This document shows positions 23,161-34,530 of a stretch of DNA of 56,767 nt, in pieces; positions within the stretch are counted from its first letter, which is position 1; each line of letters starts with the position of its first letter. The notes below the pieces were generated by a model. That model was not told the DNA's origin and did no database searches. It worked only from the letters and a program-made list of their open reading frames with translations. The position numbers and the translations under genes were made by a program. The DNA comes from Basidiobolus meristosporus CBS 931.73 (Eukaryota; Basidiobolomycota; Basidiobolomycetes; Basidiobolales; Basidiobolaceae): contig MCFE01000574.1 of NCBI GenBank assembly GCA_002104905.1, positions 1 through 56,767 on the forward strand, written 5' to 3'.

Positions 23161-23689
23161 TCACTAGTTGATCAAATCTTGACTTAAACTAAGTAGCAAC
23201 TAGTTGCTAATTAAATCAGAGAAGTCAACAAGCTCATATTCTGTTTTAAGACAAATATGAGTCTAAATTGGTTCCAGTTCCTCAGTAGCTTGAGAGCTGA
23301 GTTATATTCACACAACTTGTGAGCATACTCATCATCAAAGTCAATTGGTTCTTAGTAAATATTCTATTCAAATGTATAAAGTTTTGACAAAAATTATTTG
23401 CTACAACCCAAGTATCCCATAACTACAGAATAATATGTTGGTGATGATCCAAAGATTTGGATTGCTACATTAAGGAGATTTGAAGGAATATAAATAACGC
23501 TTCTGTCCAGAGAGTTGCAGAAATGTTTCCTGTGGGATACCATCATAGAGCAAGAATTCCTCATGTATTAACCTGTATTACCAGCTTGGCCATAATGCTC
23601 AACAAATGTGATCAAGTATTGCAGGAGAGCAAGCTGGTGTGCTGTTTTGCAAACAGATTGTGTGTATTTCTTCATTAACCAGAAAGTAC
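23160..23689. other. Resumption of the array spacer, 3' side
   Basis: Around 23180-23320 the sequence aligns with spacer at 36900-37020 and 41050-41160 (AAGCTCATATTCTGTTTTAAG versus AAGCTCGTATCCGTTTTTTA, and the TTCATGCAAC-type block). Block A therefore sits inside one spacer that originally linked 2640-6960 to this point. No gene. Confidence 0.5.
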
Positions 23690-23950
23690 AAGTTGAGACA
23701 ATCTTAGAGTTCTTTATTTTGAAGTATCACTACAACTCATAAAATTTCTGGTTTTATCTAATTTTCACTACTGGAAGTTGTATTTGTTACTACTGGTGAA
23801 AATCATAGTTAATAGTAGAGATTCCTGGGCATTTCATTTATAAACTAGATGCAACACCGCATCAGGACAATCTTTTGGCCTTTGAAATCGTTTCAGATAA
23901 CCCTGTGACCGCTGGTGATCGACTAAATTTCTGGCTAATGAGAATATCCC
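23690..23950 (-). pseudogene. Emptied array locus: cysteine-rich gene with almost the whole CDS deleted
   Basis: The left part (23690-23790: GTTGAGACAATC, CTTTATTTTGAAGTATCACTAC, ACTACTGGAAGTTGTATT) is the 3' flank and last codons of the short-form gene. It is followed directly by GGTGAAAATCATAGTTAATA (ATG at 23806), which is the start codon region, and then by the usual 5' flank to ~23935. About 850 bp of coding sequence is missing. What remains would encode about a dozen residues before a stop. The upstream repeats are also lost, because the sequence jumps at ~23938 to spacer sequence. Confidence 0.8.
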
Positions 23951-25254
23951 AATAGCTGAAATGTTGGTCTTGGAAAGCTAACCCTACTTTCTGTACAATA
24001 TATGGCGCTTCTTGAGTCCACTAGATTGTTGATTTGGAGAACCAACCATTCGATCAACCTGCTTCTCCATAGGCTTGGTGCTATTGGCAGACTATGTTTG
24101 TAAACCTTGAGATCTTATTGATCTGGATATATTTACTGCGACGCTTACTTAGATTGTATACTTGAAGAAGTTAATTAAGCCTCACTAATAAGTTCAGCCT
24201 ATCTTTGCTGAAGGAAGCGGAGGGTCTCCAATTTTTTCAACAGGCAGTTTTATCTAGAAGATTAGTCTCCATGAGGCACCTATAGCAAGCTCTGGTGGTT
24301 ACAGGATAATCGTCGCCATTGAAGAAGTTTCTAAATTGATTTTGCTCAGAACTTACCAGAACATGTTTTTTCCGTAAGCCACGTCCCTGCTGTTAAGAAT
24401 CTAGGTCGACTAAGCTTCATCATATGAAAATAATGATATTCCCAATACTATTCATCGAATATCTATATGGATAAAGCTACATTGCGTGTGGTATTGATAC
24501 TGTTGGCAAAACATGGGACAAAGCCGTTACTGGTGACCAGAACATACTAATAAGATTTAACAAGTGTGACAAATGTCAGTATAAATCGGGAAACACATCA
24601 AGCAACTAAGAATACACTACACATATTTGATTCTTATATTTTTGTGATTGTGATGATGCTATGCAAATATTGCTTATCTACTGCCATTAAACATACTTGT
24701 ATTGATATTGAATGTTGCTTTATCCTTGTGGCGAATGTTATTATATCTCAATTTCCAGGCCTGCAAGCACCCAAATGGCTGGAACATTGTATTCTAGCTG
24801 GATGATTTGGAACTGTTTAGATTATATTGTAATAGACAAACCATAACATTGGTCGTCCTTCCCAGGATAATGGGATATTCGAATACCTCGATGAATGTGA
24901 GTAGTATCGCGATACTGCATTGTTGTCGTCCTTTGCTTGTTTGACAGATTAGTTTCCACGCATATGGGTAGGCCTCATTCCAGGACAAGTATAAGATCCC
25001 ATATTCTATGCCGCATTGTTTTCTTGACTTGCTACAACTCTTCATTTGCTGTAATAGATGATTCCAGCACCACAATCAAGGTGGCATCTTCTCGCTTGTA
25101 TACAATTTGTAAATATCCATAATTACGCGCATTCCTCTATACAATACATTGGTTTGTCTTTCCTCAACGAACAGTTGGACCTGTATAAGTTCTGAGACAA
25201 GATGCTGCTCTACTCTGGCAACGCATCTATATCCTGGTCGTTATTGTACCCTCT
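23951..25254. other. Array spacer, no gene
   Basis: Matches the corresponding parts of the other spacers (blocks GGAAAGCTAACCCTACTTTC at 23973-23992, CCATTCGATCA.CC at ~24047, GTTAAGAATCTAGGTCGACT near 24395, TGGGACAAAGCCGTTACTGG near 24515, CAGGCCTGCAAGCACCCA near 24757). ORFs are short and not shared between spacers. Confidence 0.6.
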
Positions 25255-25487
25255 TTATCTGTGACCGTTATTATTAATATCAAAATTGGAGTCGACGTCG
25301 ATGTAATCGAATTTAATGCTGTTATGATTCTAGGAATCATCATTGGCGGTTCCGTTATAAAACCTTTCGGACCACTGATAGTTTCTTACACAGTAATGAT
25401 GGAATCAATGTTGAGGTAGGAACATTTCTTATTTCTAGAATACTTTATTTTGGAGTATCACTACTACTGATATGATTTCTGGTATTT
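25255..25487 (-). pseudogene. Decayed stalk sequence downstream of the first short gene
   Basis: Read on the minus strand, ACCTCAACATTGATTCCATC, a GAAACTATCAGTGGTCCG block and ACGGAACCGCCAATGATG align with one 114-bp stalk unit of the long gene. Farther on, ACTCCAATTTTGATATTAAT aligns with the outermost repeats at ~160 in the long gene. Frameshifts and stops interrupt it. It is what is left of a longer stalk after internal loss. Confidence 0.75.
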
Positions 25488-26378
25488 TTAGTTTACACTA
25501 CTGGAAGTGGTATTCGCTACCAGCATGTTGCAAGCATTCGAAGTTGTATATCCCGAGTGGCCGCAGACTTTGTTGCTAGGACAACACGACAGATGAGGAT
25601 TAAGATAGTCACCAGTTGGGCAAACAAAGGTGTATGGACTGTCTTCGGATTCGCAGTAGTATCCACCGTAATTGCTATTACAAGCGTTCAAAGCGTTTTG
25701 GTACACGCTTTCGGGAAAGTCCCCACACCCTTCTCTAACATCCTCTTTTTTTACGTTGCACCCATTGCTTGTTAGTGAGATGCCCACATGGCCGCATACA
25801 TCTCCACTGTCACAACATTCGGTGTCAACGCTTGAAGTTGCGGAATTGCAAACTAATTTGAAGGGGCTATATGCCGAAGGGCAGTAGACACCACCACTGC
25901 CAATAGCGTTGCAGATGCTTACAGCGCTCTGAAACTCCTCTTGCGAAGGTTTTGCTGAGCAATCTTTCTTGCTGGATCCTGAACTTGAGGTCGGCTCCCA
26001 GTATTGTTGGCATAGCTCAGGTATGTTATCAACATTTACGCCTGGATTGCCATTCATATCACACGGAGTGGAATCCCAAAGTCCCACTTCCAAGTTGGTG
26101 TATGTATTTGGGGGGCAACATGTCAGTTGGGCCGGACTTGCTCCATCACATTCGTAATAGTAGACGCCGTTTGTTTCAGGCACCCAGAAGTTGGTAGCGC
26201 CGGCATTGAGATAGCTGTTGCGACATTTCTCATTGGCAACTTCTTGGGATGTTGCCATCGAGAAAAATGCAGCTCTGTCACCGTTGAATGTAGGGTGCGC
26301 ATTTGCGAGTAGTTCACTGCTGGTTGTAAGTGCTAGCACAAGTGCCGACAATCTCATAAAAGAATCGGTGAACATCAT
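25488..26378 (-). CDS. Secreted cysteine-rich protein, short form, array copy 1
   Basis: 296 aa, single exon. Signal peptide residues 1-27 (cut after ANA). The mature part has 22 cysteines. Two clear 8-Cys modules lie at C140-C207 and C218-C283 with nearly equal spacing (about 16-10-11-11-1-6-12), each with a CC pair, VCGH and a closing Cys. Residues 52-123 are a related but shorter module. It ends ANTTSSSVN, exactly where the long form starts its repeat stalk. No catalytic motif; likely extracellular, disulfide-rich. A role as effector or surface ligand is possible but not shown. It carries Asp in SGDVCGH where copies 2-4 have Asn. Its 5' flank class matches copy 3 and its 3' flank class matches copy 4. 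Confidence 0.9.
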   Translation of the reverse strand: MMFTDSFMRLSALVLALTTSSELLANAHPTFNGDRAAFFSMATSQEVANEKCRNSYLNAGATNFWVPETNGVYYYECDGASPAQLTCCPPNTYTNLEVGLWDSTPCDMNGNPGVNVDNIPELCQQYWEPTSSSGSSKKDCSAKPSQEEFQSAVSICNAIGSGGVYCPSAYSPFKLVCNSATSSVDTECCDSGDVCGHVGISLTSNGCNVKKEDVREGCGDFPESVYQNALNACNSNYGGYYCESEDSPYTFVCPTGDYLNPHLSCCPSNKVCGHSGYTTSNACNMLVANTTSSSVN

Positions 26379-26790
26379 AGTTAATAATAGATATTCCCGA
26401 GCATTTCATTCATTTATAAACTAGATGCAACACCGCATCAGGACAATCTTCTGGCCTTCGATATCTTTGCCGATAACCCTGTGACCGCTGTTGATTGACT
26501 AAATTTCTGGTTTGCAGGGTATCTTTTCTTGATTTGTATCTCGATGTATCCGATTGGAATGTATCTTTTGGTGATATATGTCTAGATTCAATGACTGGGC
26601 ACAAGTAATGGCCGATTGGCAGCCATTCGGGATAATCAGTGCGCGCTGTAAGCTGGTAAGTTTAGCCACCCGGGACAAGTCAATACGCTTTGCAAGCTGA
26701 AAGTTGAGCCACCCTGAAAACGCAACGGGCTTTGTGGGCTGATAAGTGGAGCCGCCCGGGTGAACTAATTGTGAATGATGGTAAAAAAAT
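26379..26790 (-). promoter_or_regulatory. Upstream region of array copy 1
   Basis: Contains TTTATAAA ~31-38 bp before the ATG, the CTTCGATATC..GGCCAGAAG block, one copy of the 42-bp CCAAT unit (minus-strand CATTCCAATCGGATACATC at ~26540-26560; the other copies have two), and three degenerate units around CCACCCGGG (26675-26765). The promoter role is inferred from conservation in all five copies. Confidence 0.5.
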
Positions 26791-29034
26791 CTCAAAGAGT
26801 GGCATATTGACGGTATTCATACTGCTTCCCTAATGAGCTCAGTATTGAAAACGAGATCCTAATTGGGCTTCAAACCCAGTTGCAAATAAATACTTCAAAT
26901 AAGTTACTAAGGACCAGTAAATATTCTTATGCAGGTAAAACCTGCTCGATCTAAATAGCAGTGCTATGGAGTTTTGGTGGGCTAATCTGAACTGTCCCCG
27001 GACTATCGCTGAACCAATTCGAAGGGTTACCAATTTCAGTGTTACTAGATCCATATTCCTAATTAGTCCCGTAATTAATGCACTCCAGCTATAAAGGGAT
27101 GTTATGGCGCTCAAGCGAATCATCAGTAATGCTAATTGGGATGTTAGTATTAGGAAGTAAACCCTACTTTCTGTTCTATGCTTGTGGCTTCTTGAGGCCG
27201 CTTGAATGTCGATCTGAAAATCCAACCATTGGATCAATCCGCTTCTCGAAGGGCTTGGTGCTATTGGCCGACTATATTAGTAAGCCTTGGGATTTAATTG
27301 ATATGGATACACTTACGGCCGCGCTCATCCAGATTGTAAACCCGGAGAAGTTGATTATGCCTTTATCAATAAGAAGTCCAGGGTTTTTTCCGAAGGAGAG
27401 GGGTCCCAAATTTTCCCAACAAGCAGTATTTCCCAGAATATTGGCCGCAATGAAGCTCCTTTAGCAACCACTAGAATTTACAGGATAATCATAGACTTTG
27501 AAGAAGTTTCTAATCTAAATTTGTTCAGAACTTACCCGAACATACCGTTTCCATAAGCCACATCCCTGCTGTTAAAGACCTAGGTCGACCAAGCTCCATC
27601 ACACCAAGAATAATGAACTTTCTCAATACTATTCATCGAATATCTAAATTGATAAAGCTACATCGCGGGTGGTATTGGTACTGTTTGCTAAACATGTATC
27701 AAAGTCGTTACTGCGAATCAGAACAAGAGAATAGGATTAAAAACTGTGACAAATGTCAGTAAGAAATGGGAAACACATTTAGCGAGAAATCACTACACAT
27801 ATTCAATTCTAATATTTTTGTGATCGTAATTATGCCATGCGACTATTGATTATGTACTGCTATGAATATAAATAGATATTAAATGTTGCCTTGCCCTCGT
27901 AGTGAATGTTATCATACCTCAATATCCAGACATGCAAGCACCCAGATGGCTGGAACATTATATTCTTGCTGGTTGTTGTAGAAATGTATAGATAATATTG
28001 TAATATACGAACCATATCATTGGTCGTCCTACCGAGGCTAATGAGAAATTCGAAAACCTAGATGAATGTAAGTTATGTTGTCACGATACTGGCACTTTTG
28101 TCATCCTCTATTTAAATGACTAATCAGTTTCCGTGCCTCTGGATAGGCCCCATTAAAGTGTAAGTATTAGATCCCGTATTCGGTACCATAGTGTTTCGCA
28201 TAATGTATAAGATGATTTCAGCACTACAGCCTATGAGATATTTTCTCTCTCGTATACTATACGTGAATATATAAAATTGCGCGCGTTCCTCTATGCCATA
28301 GATTGGTTTGTCTTTCCTACATATGCGATGCGACTACGACTTATTAATCCTGAATTTATTCTTCCAAATGATTACTTGAGTTCCAAAATCCTTTATAAGT
28401 CGGATAAATTGTTTGTTGCTACAGCGGAGTCCTTCTTGGGTTATCCTATAGAATTACCTCTTTAGTCCTACGTAATACTTACAAGATGAACCATGCGCTA
28501 TCCAATTAGTAAAAAATAGAATATTCCATTTCAATATTTCTGGATTCATCGAGTTGTAAATAATTTGCGAGAAAACGATCGCTAGAATCACCTAATTGTG
28601 GAAACTCCATTAAGGGCTCAAGTTGTTATCAGTGAGTTGGCATGGACCATTAAATACTCCCTAATACAGCTCTCGGATTACATATGCTAATAGGGTCGTC
28701 ACCAATCCTGATCTCCACCGTGCAGAGTGGGTAGATCATGGAGTAAAATTCACTACACACATACCATCCACATCAACTCAGCCTTTCAGCGATTTATCCA
28801 AAGCGAAAGAACTATCAAGTTTGGCATTATCTGCACTGAAGTAAATTTCATGTCGACTAATCCAAAATGAATGTTTACGCCCCCAATGGGACATATAGTG
28901 ACGACTGTACTGACACAAATATGGAAGTATTTCTTAACTATCGTATGGGAAACATAATTGCCTATAAATTTACATCACTAGGTTTTAGGCAACGGTGACC
29001 TGACTGATAGACTGACCATAACAGTATGTGGTTA
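26791..29034. other. Array spacer between copies 1 and 2
   Basis: No convincing gene. Conserved landmarks shared with the other spacers: the AGATCCTAATTGGGCTTCAA block (~26850), CATATTCCTAATTAGTCCCG (~27051), CATCCCTGCTGTTAA (~27560), TCCAGACATGCAAGCACCCA (~27925), and TTTCAGCGATTTATC (~28785). The Thr/Val-rich remnant found ~400 bp downstream of copies 3-5 is deleted here (junction near 28980). Confidence 0.6.
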
Positions 29035-29277
29035 GTGTACTCACTTTATCTGTGATGCTTAATATTAATGCCGAAATTGGTTAGAATTATATGTAATCGA
29101 ATTTAGCGCTATAATCTTGATAAGGATTGTCATAGGGATTTCTTAGTAAAACCTTTCTGACCACTTATAGCTCATTACATAGCAATGATGCACTCAATGT
29201 TAAGGTAGGAGCTGTTGTTATAGTAAGAACCCTTTATTGTGGAGTCTCACTACGGCTCGTTAAATCTGTGGTATTTT
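29035..29277 (-). pseudogene. Decayed stalk sequence downstream of array copy 2
   Basis: Same block structure as 25255-25487, with ACCTTAACATTGAGTGCATC and GTGGTCAGAAAGGTTTT aligning to the stalk unit. It is nearly identical to 33000-33252 over the 130 bp nearest the stop codon, and less similar to the copy 1 and copy 4 remnants. Confidence 0.72.
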
Positions 29278-30168
29278 CTAATTAACAACACTTGAAGTTG
29301 TATTCGTTACCAGCATGTTGCAAGCATTCGAAGTTGTATATCCCGAGTGGCCGCAGACTTTGTTGCTAGGACAACACGACAGATGAGGATTTAGATAGTC
29401 ACCAGTTGGGCAAACAAAGGTGTATGGACTGTCTTCGGATTCGCAGTAGTATCCACCGTAATTGCTATTACAAGCGTTCAAAGCGTTTTGGTACACGCTT
29501 TCGGGAAAGTCCCCACACCCTTCTCTAACATCCTCTTTTTTTACGTTGCACCCATTGCTTGTTAATGAGATGCCCACATGGCCGCATACATTTCCACTGT
29601 CACAACATTCGGTGTCAACGCTTGAAGTTGCGGAATTGCAAACTAATTTGAAGGGGCTATATGCCGAAGGGCAGTAGACACCACCACTGCCAATAGCGTT
29701 GCAGATGCTTACAGCGCTCTGAAACTCCTCTTGCGAAGGCTTTGCTGAGCAATCTTTCTTGCTGGATCCTGAACTTGAGGTCGGCTCCCAGTATTGTTGG
29801 CATAGCTCAGGTATGTTATCAACATTTACGCCTGGATTGCCATTCATATCACACGGAGTGGAATCCCAAAGTCCCACTTCCAAGTTGGTGTATGTATTTG
29901 GGGGGCAACATGTCAGTTGGGCCGGACTTGCTCCATCACATTCGTAATAGTAGACGCCGTTTGTTTCAGGCACCCAGAAGTTGGTAGCGCCGGCATTGAG
30001 ATAGCTGTTGCGACATTTCTCATTGGCAACTTCTTGGGATGTTGCCATCGAGAAAAATGCAGCTCTGTCACCGTTGAATGTAGGGTGCGCATTTGCGAGT
30101 AGTTCACTGCTGGTTGTAAGTGCTAGCACAAGTGCCGACAATCTCATAAAAGAATCGGTGAGCATCAT
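29278..30168 (-). CDS. Secreted cysteine-rich protein, short form, array copy 2
   Basis: 296 aa, same signal peptide and 22-Cys layout as copy 1. It differs mainly at the start (MML instead of MMF), at SGNVCGH (Asn), and at the C-terminus (VTNTTSSVVN). The protein equals copy 3 except for residue 3. Coding sequence is far more similar between copies than the spacers, which points to recent exchange or selection. Stop TAA at 29278-29280. Confidence 0.9.
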   Translation of the reverse strand: MMLTDSFMRLSALVLALTTSSELLANAHPTFNGDRAAFFSMATSQEVANEKCRNSYLNAGATNFWVPETNGVYYYECDGASPAQLTCCPPNTYTNLEVGLWDSTPCDMNGNPGVNVDNIPELCQQYWEPTSSSGSSKKDCSAKPSQEEFQSAVSICNAIGSGGVYCPSAYSPFKLVCNSATSSVDTECCDSGNVCGHVGISLTSNGCNVKKEDVREGCGDFPESVYQNALNACNSNYGGYYCESEDSPYTFVCPTGDYLNPHLSCCPSNKVCGHSGYTTSNACNMLVTNTTSSVVN

Positions 30169-30620
30169 AGTTAATAGTAGATATATCCAGGCATTTCATT
30201 CAATTATATACTAGATACAACATCGCATCAGGACAATCTTTTGGCCTTCGATATCTTTGCGGATAGCCCTGTGACCGCTGTTGATTGACTAAATTTCTGG
30301 TTTGCAGGGTATCTTTTCTTGATTTGTATCTCGATGTATCCGATTGGAATGTGTCTGTTCTTGATATATATCTAGATACATCCGATTGGAATGTATCTTT
30401 TGGTGATATATATCTAGATTCAATAAGCGGGCACAAGTAATGGCCGATTGGCAGCCATTCGGGAAAATCAGTGCGCGCTGTAAGCTGATAAGCTGAGCCA
30501 CCCGGGAGAATCAATGCTCTTTGCAAGCAGGATAGTTGAGCTACTCCGGAGAAGCAATGCGCTTTGTGAACTGATAAGTGCAGCCACCCGGGAGAACTAG
30601 TTGTGAACGACAGTGCAACA
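30169..30620 (-). promoter_or_regulatory. Upstream region of array copy 2
   Basis: The ATG-proximal class has TATATACTAG instead of TTATAAACTAG. Two 42-bp units carry CCAAT on the minus strand (CGATTGGAAT at 30341 and 30383 on the plus strand). Three CCCGGG/CTCCGG-type units follow (~30490-30600). The region is also open in a minus-strand frame of 157 codons (30200-30673), probably a by-product of the 42-bp, frame-preserving repeat. Confidence 0.5.
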
Positions 30621-32999
30621 ATCTCAAACTGGGGATATATACGGTATTCGTACTGCTTCCCGAAAGAACTCATTATTGATAACGAGGTTCTAATTGGGCT
30701 TGAAACCCGGTTGCTAATGGATACCTCAAATATGTTACCAGGGACCGGTAAATATTCTTATGCAGGTAAAACCTGCTGGGTCTAAAATAGCAGTGCTATG
30801 GAGTTTTGGTGGGCTAATCTGAACTGTCCGCGGGCAGTCGCTAAACCAATTAGAAGGGTCACCAATTTCAGTGTTACTAGATCCATATTCCTAATTAGTC
30901 CCGTAATTAATGCACTCCAGCTTTAAATGGTTGTTATGGCGCTCAAGCGAATCACCAGTAATGCTTATTGAGAACGGGGGTATAGTCGCGATGAGAATGA
31001 CCCAATAATTGAGATATTAGTCTTAGGTATCTAACCCTGCTTCCTGTGCTATGTTTATGGCTTCTTGAGGCCACGAGAAAGTTGTTCTGAAAAATCTACT
31101 ATTTGATCACTCAACTTCTGGAAGGGCTTGGTATGTTTGGTCGACTATATTTGGAAAACTTAAGATTTAATTGATATGGATATACTAACTGCCGCACGTA
31201 CCTAGATGGTAAACCCGGAGAAGTTAATTAAGCCTTTATTGATACATTTCGGCGATTTTTTCCGAAGGAGGAGGGTCCGCAATTTTCCCAGCAAGTAGCA
31301 TTACTTAGGTCGTTGGTCATCAAGAAGCACTTATAGCAAGCACTAGTGATTACATGATAATTACCGGCATCGATGAAGTTTCGCATCTAATTTTGATCAG
31401 AACCCACCTGAACATGCCTTTTCCATAAGCCACGTCCCTACTGTTAAGAATCTAGGCCGACCAAGCTCCATCAAATGAAAAATAATGAGATTTCTCAATA
31501 GTTTTCATTGAATACCGATATGCATAAAGCTGCATTGCGGGTGGTATTGAAATTGTTTGCAAAACATGGGACGAAGTCGTTACTGATGATCAGAACAAGC
31601 TGATAGAAATAAAATCTGTGATAAATGCTAGTATGAATCCGGCATGACATTTAGCAAGTAAGAATTTACTACACATATTTGATTCGTATATTTTTGTGAT
31701 CGTGATTCTGCCATGCAACTATTGATTATGTACTGCAATGAGTATACTTGTAATAATATTAAATGTTGCATCGCCCTCTTGGTGAATGTTATTATACCTC
31801 AATTTCCAGGCCTGCAAGCACCCAGATGGCTGAAATATTGTATTCTTGCTAGCTCTTTCAAAAATGTATACATAAAATTGTATTTTACGAACAATATCAT
31901 AGGTCGTCCATCCGAGGCCAGTGAGAAATTCGAAAATTAGATGAATACATGCAATGTCATCACGATACGGACACTTTTGTCGGCCTCTACCTGCTACACT
32001 AATCGGTCTCTATACATTTGGGTAGGCATCATTACAGTACAAGTTTTACATCAGGTATTCGGTGTCATAATGCTTTATCTACTGTAAAAAATGATTAAGG
32101 CTCGTCGTACTTGTCTATGACGTTCATCAAATCCATGCTAGTCGAGCCTGATTAGGCCACGATCACGTATAACATATTTGTTCTTGCAAATGATTTTTTA
32201 AGATTAGCGGCAGTTGCTACAACGTAATCCTTCTTGAGTTACCCAATCTAATTACCACTTTGTTGCTACGTAGCAAATGGATAATGCTTACAAGATGCAC
32301 CATGCTCCAGCCAAATAAGTAAAATATAGAATATTCTATTCCAATGATTCTGGATTCATTGAGGTGTAAATATTTTGTGAGAAAACGATCGTTGGAATCG
32401 CCCATTTGTGGATATGCCATTTAGAGCTATTGATAAATTATTAACTAGTAAGTTGGCATGGACCACTTTATACTCCCTAATACAGCTCTCGGATTACATA
32501 TACCATGGAATCGTCACCACAATTGATCTCCGCCATGTACAGTGGGTAGAGCATGGCGTCAATTCTCTACACACATAACATCAACCTCAGCTTAGCCTTT
32601 CAGCGATTTGTTCGAAGCGATTGCACTATTAAGTTGAACATTATCTACACCGGAGTTAACTACAAGTCGATTAAGCCATAATAAATGTTTACATACCCAA
32701 TGCAACAAACAGTGGTGACTGTACTGACAAAAACACGGTAGTATTTCTTAACTATCGAATAGGAAACTCTTTTGCCTATAAATGTATGATTTTTGTAAGT
32801 GAATGCGATTGCCGTTGTTTGAGTCGCCATATCAGAGTCTGCCATGTCATGCCCACAGATACTGGAATAAAAATTGCCACTGCTAACGTTGGGACAGCAA
32901 TCCCGATTACGGGATTCAAGGACAGGATTCAATAACAGTACATGTTTCACTAATAGTTTAGGTAACGGTAACCTGACTGATAAACTGATCATAACAGTA
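30621..32999. other. Array spacer between copies 2 and 3
   Basis: No convincing gene. Shares the spacer landmarks. At ~32780-32930 a minus-strand reading gives hydrophobic, Thr/Val-rich sequence (VPTLAVAIFIPVSVGM), similar to readings at 37060-37200 and 41200-41320; it may be the decayed far end of the ancestral stalk gene. Confidence 0.55.
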
Positions 33000-33252
33000 T
33001 GCGATTAGCGTACTCACTTTATCTGTGATGGTCAATATTACTGTCGAAATTGGATTTGGCGATGATGTAATCACATTTAGTACTGTTATCTTTGTAAAAA
33101 TTGTTATATGCGGATCAGTTGCACAACCTGTCTGACCACTTATTATTCATTACATAGCAATGATGCACTCAATGTTAAGGTAGGAACTGTTGTTATAGTA
33201 AGAACCCTTTATTGTGGAGTCTCACTACGGCTCGTTAAATCTGTGGTATTTT
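33000..33252 (-). pseudogene. Decayed stalk sequence downstream of array copy 3
   Basis: Aligned to a long-gene stalk unit and to 29035-29277 (almost identical in the 110 bp next to the stop). Frames are interrupted. Confidence 0.72.
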
Positions 33253-34143
33253 CTAATTAACAACACTGGAAGTTGTATTCGTTACCAGCATGTTGCAAGC
33301 ATTCGAAGTTGTATATCCCGAGTGGCCGCAGACTTTGTTGCTTGGACAACACGACAGATGAGGATTAAGATAGTCACCAGTTGGGCAAACAAAGGTGTAT
33401 GGACTGTCTTCGGATTCGCAGTAGTATCCACCGTAATTGCTATTACAAGCGTTCAAAGCGTTTTGGTACACGCTTTCGGGAAAGTCCCCACACCCTTCTC
33501 TAACATCCTCTTTTTTTACGTTGCACCCATTGCTTGTTAATGAGATGCCCACATGGCCGCATACATTTCCACTGTCACAACATTCGGTGTCAACGCTTGA
33601 AGTTGCGGAATTGCAAACTAATTTGAAGGGGCTATATGCCGAAGGGCAGTAGACACCACCACTGCCAATAGCGTTGCAGATGCTTACAGCGCTCTGAAAC
33701 TCCTCTTGCGAAGGCTTTGCTGAGCAATCTTTCTTGCTGGATCCTGAACTTGAGGTCGGCTCCCAGTATTGTTGGCATAGCTCAGGTATGTTATCAACAT
33801 TTACGCCTGGATTGCCATTCATATCACACGGAGTGGAATCCCAAAGTCCCACTTCCAAGTTGGTGTATGTATTTGGGGGGCAACATGTCAGTTGGGCCGG
33901 ACTTGCTCCATCACATTCGTAATAGTAGACGCCGTTTGTTTCAGGCACCCAGAAGTTGGTAGCGCCGGCATTGAGATAGCTGTTGCGACATTTCTCATTG
34001 GCAACTTCTTGGGATGTTGCCATCGAGAAAAATGCAGCTCTGTCACCGTTGAATGTAGGGTGCGCATTTGCGAGTAGTTCACTGCTGGTTGTAAGTGCTA
34101 GCACAAGTGCCGACAATCTCATAAAAGAATCGGTGAACATCAT
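33253..34143 (-). CDS. Secreted cysteine-rich protein, short form, array copy 3
   Basis: 296 aa, layout as in copy 1. It combines the MMF start and 5' flank type of copy 1 with the TNTTSSVVN end and 3' flank type of copy 2, a recombinant configuration. All 22 cysteines are retained. Confidence 0.9.
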   Translation of the reverse strand: MMFTDSFMRLSALVLALTTSSELLANAHPTFNGDRAAFFSMATSQEVANEKCRNSYLNAGATNFWVPETNGVYYYECDGASPAQLTCCPPNTYTNLEVGLWDSTPCDMNGNPGVNVDNIPELCQQYWEPTSSSGSSKKDCSAKPSQEEFQSAVSICNAIGSGGVYCPSAYSPFKLVCNSATSSVDTECCDSGNVCGHVGISLTSNGCNVKKEDVREGCGDFPESVYQNALNACNSNYGGYYCESEDSPYTFVCPTGDYLNPHLSCCPSNKVCGHSGYTTSNACNMLVTNTTSSVVN

Positions 34144-34530
34144 ATTTAATAATAGATATTTCCAAGCATTTCATTCATTTATAAACTAGATACAACATCG
34201 CATCAGGACAATCTTTTGGCCTTCGATATCTTTGCGGATAGCCCTATGACCGCTGTTGATTGACTAAATTTCTGGTTTGCAGGGTATCTTTTCTTGATTT
34301 GTATCTCGATGTATCCGATTGGAATGTGTCTGTTCTTGATATATATCTAGATGCATCCGATTGGAATTCATCTTTTGGTGATATATATCTAGATTCAATA
34401 AGTGGGCACAAGTAATGGCCGATTGGCAGCCATTCGGGAAAATCAGTGCGCGCTGTAAGCTGATAAGCTGAGCCACCCGGGAGAATCAATGCGCTTGGTG
34501 GGCTGATAAGTGGAGCCACCCGGGAGAACT
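34144..34530 (-). promoter_or_regulatory. Upstream region of array copy 3
   Basis: TTTATAAA class near the ATG, two 42-bp CCAAT units (~34310-34375), and two CCACCCGGG units (~34475 and ~34515), one fewer than copies 1, 2 and 5. Confidence 0.5.

Noticed and set aside
26405-26420. TTTATAAA as a proven TATA box of the array genes
   Set aside because: It is only ~31-38 bp before the ATG, which would place the start site almost at the start codon; and two copies have TATATA instead. Mentioned only as a conserved motif.
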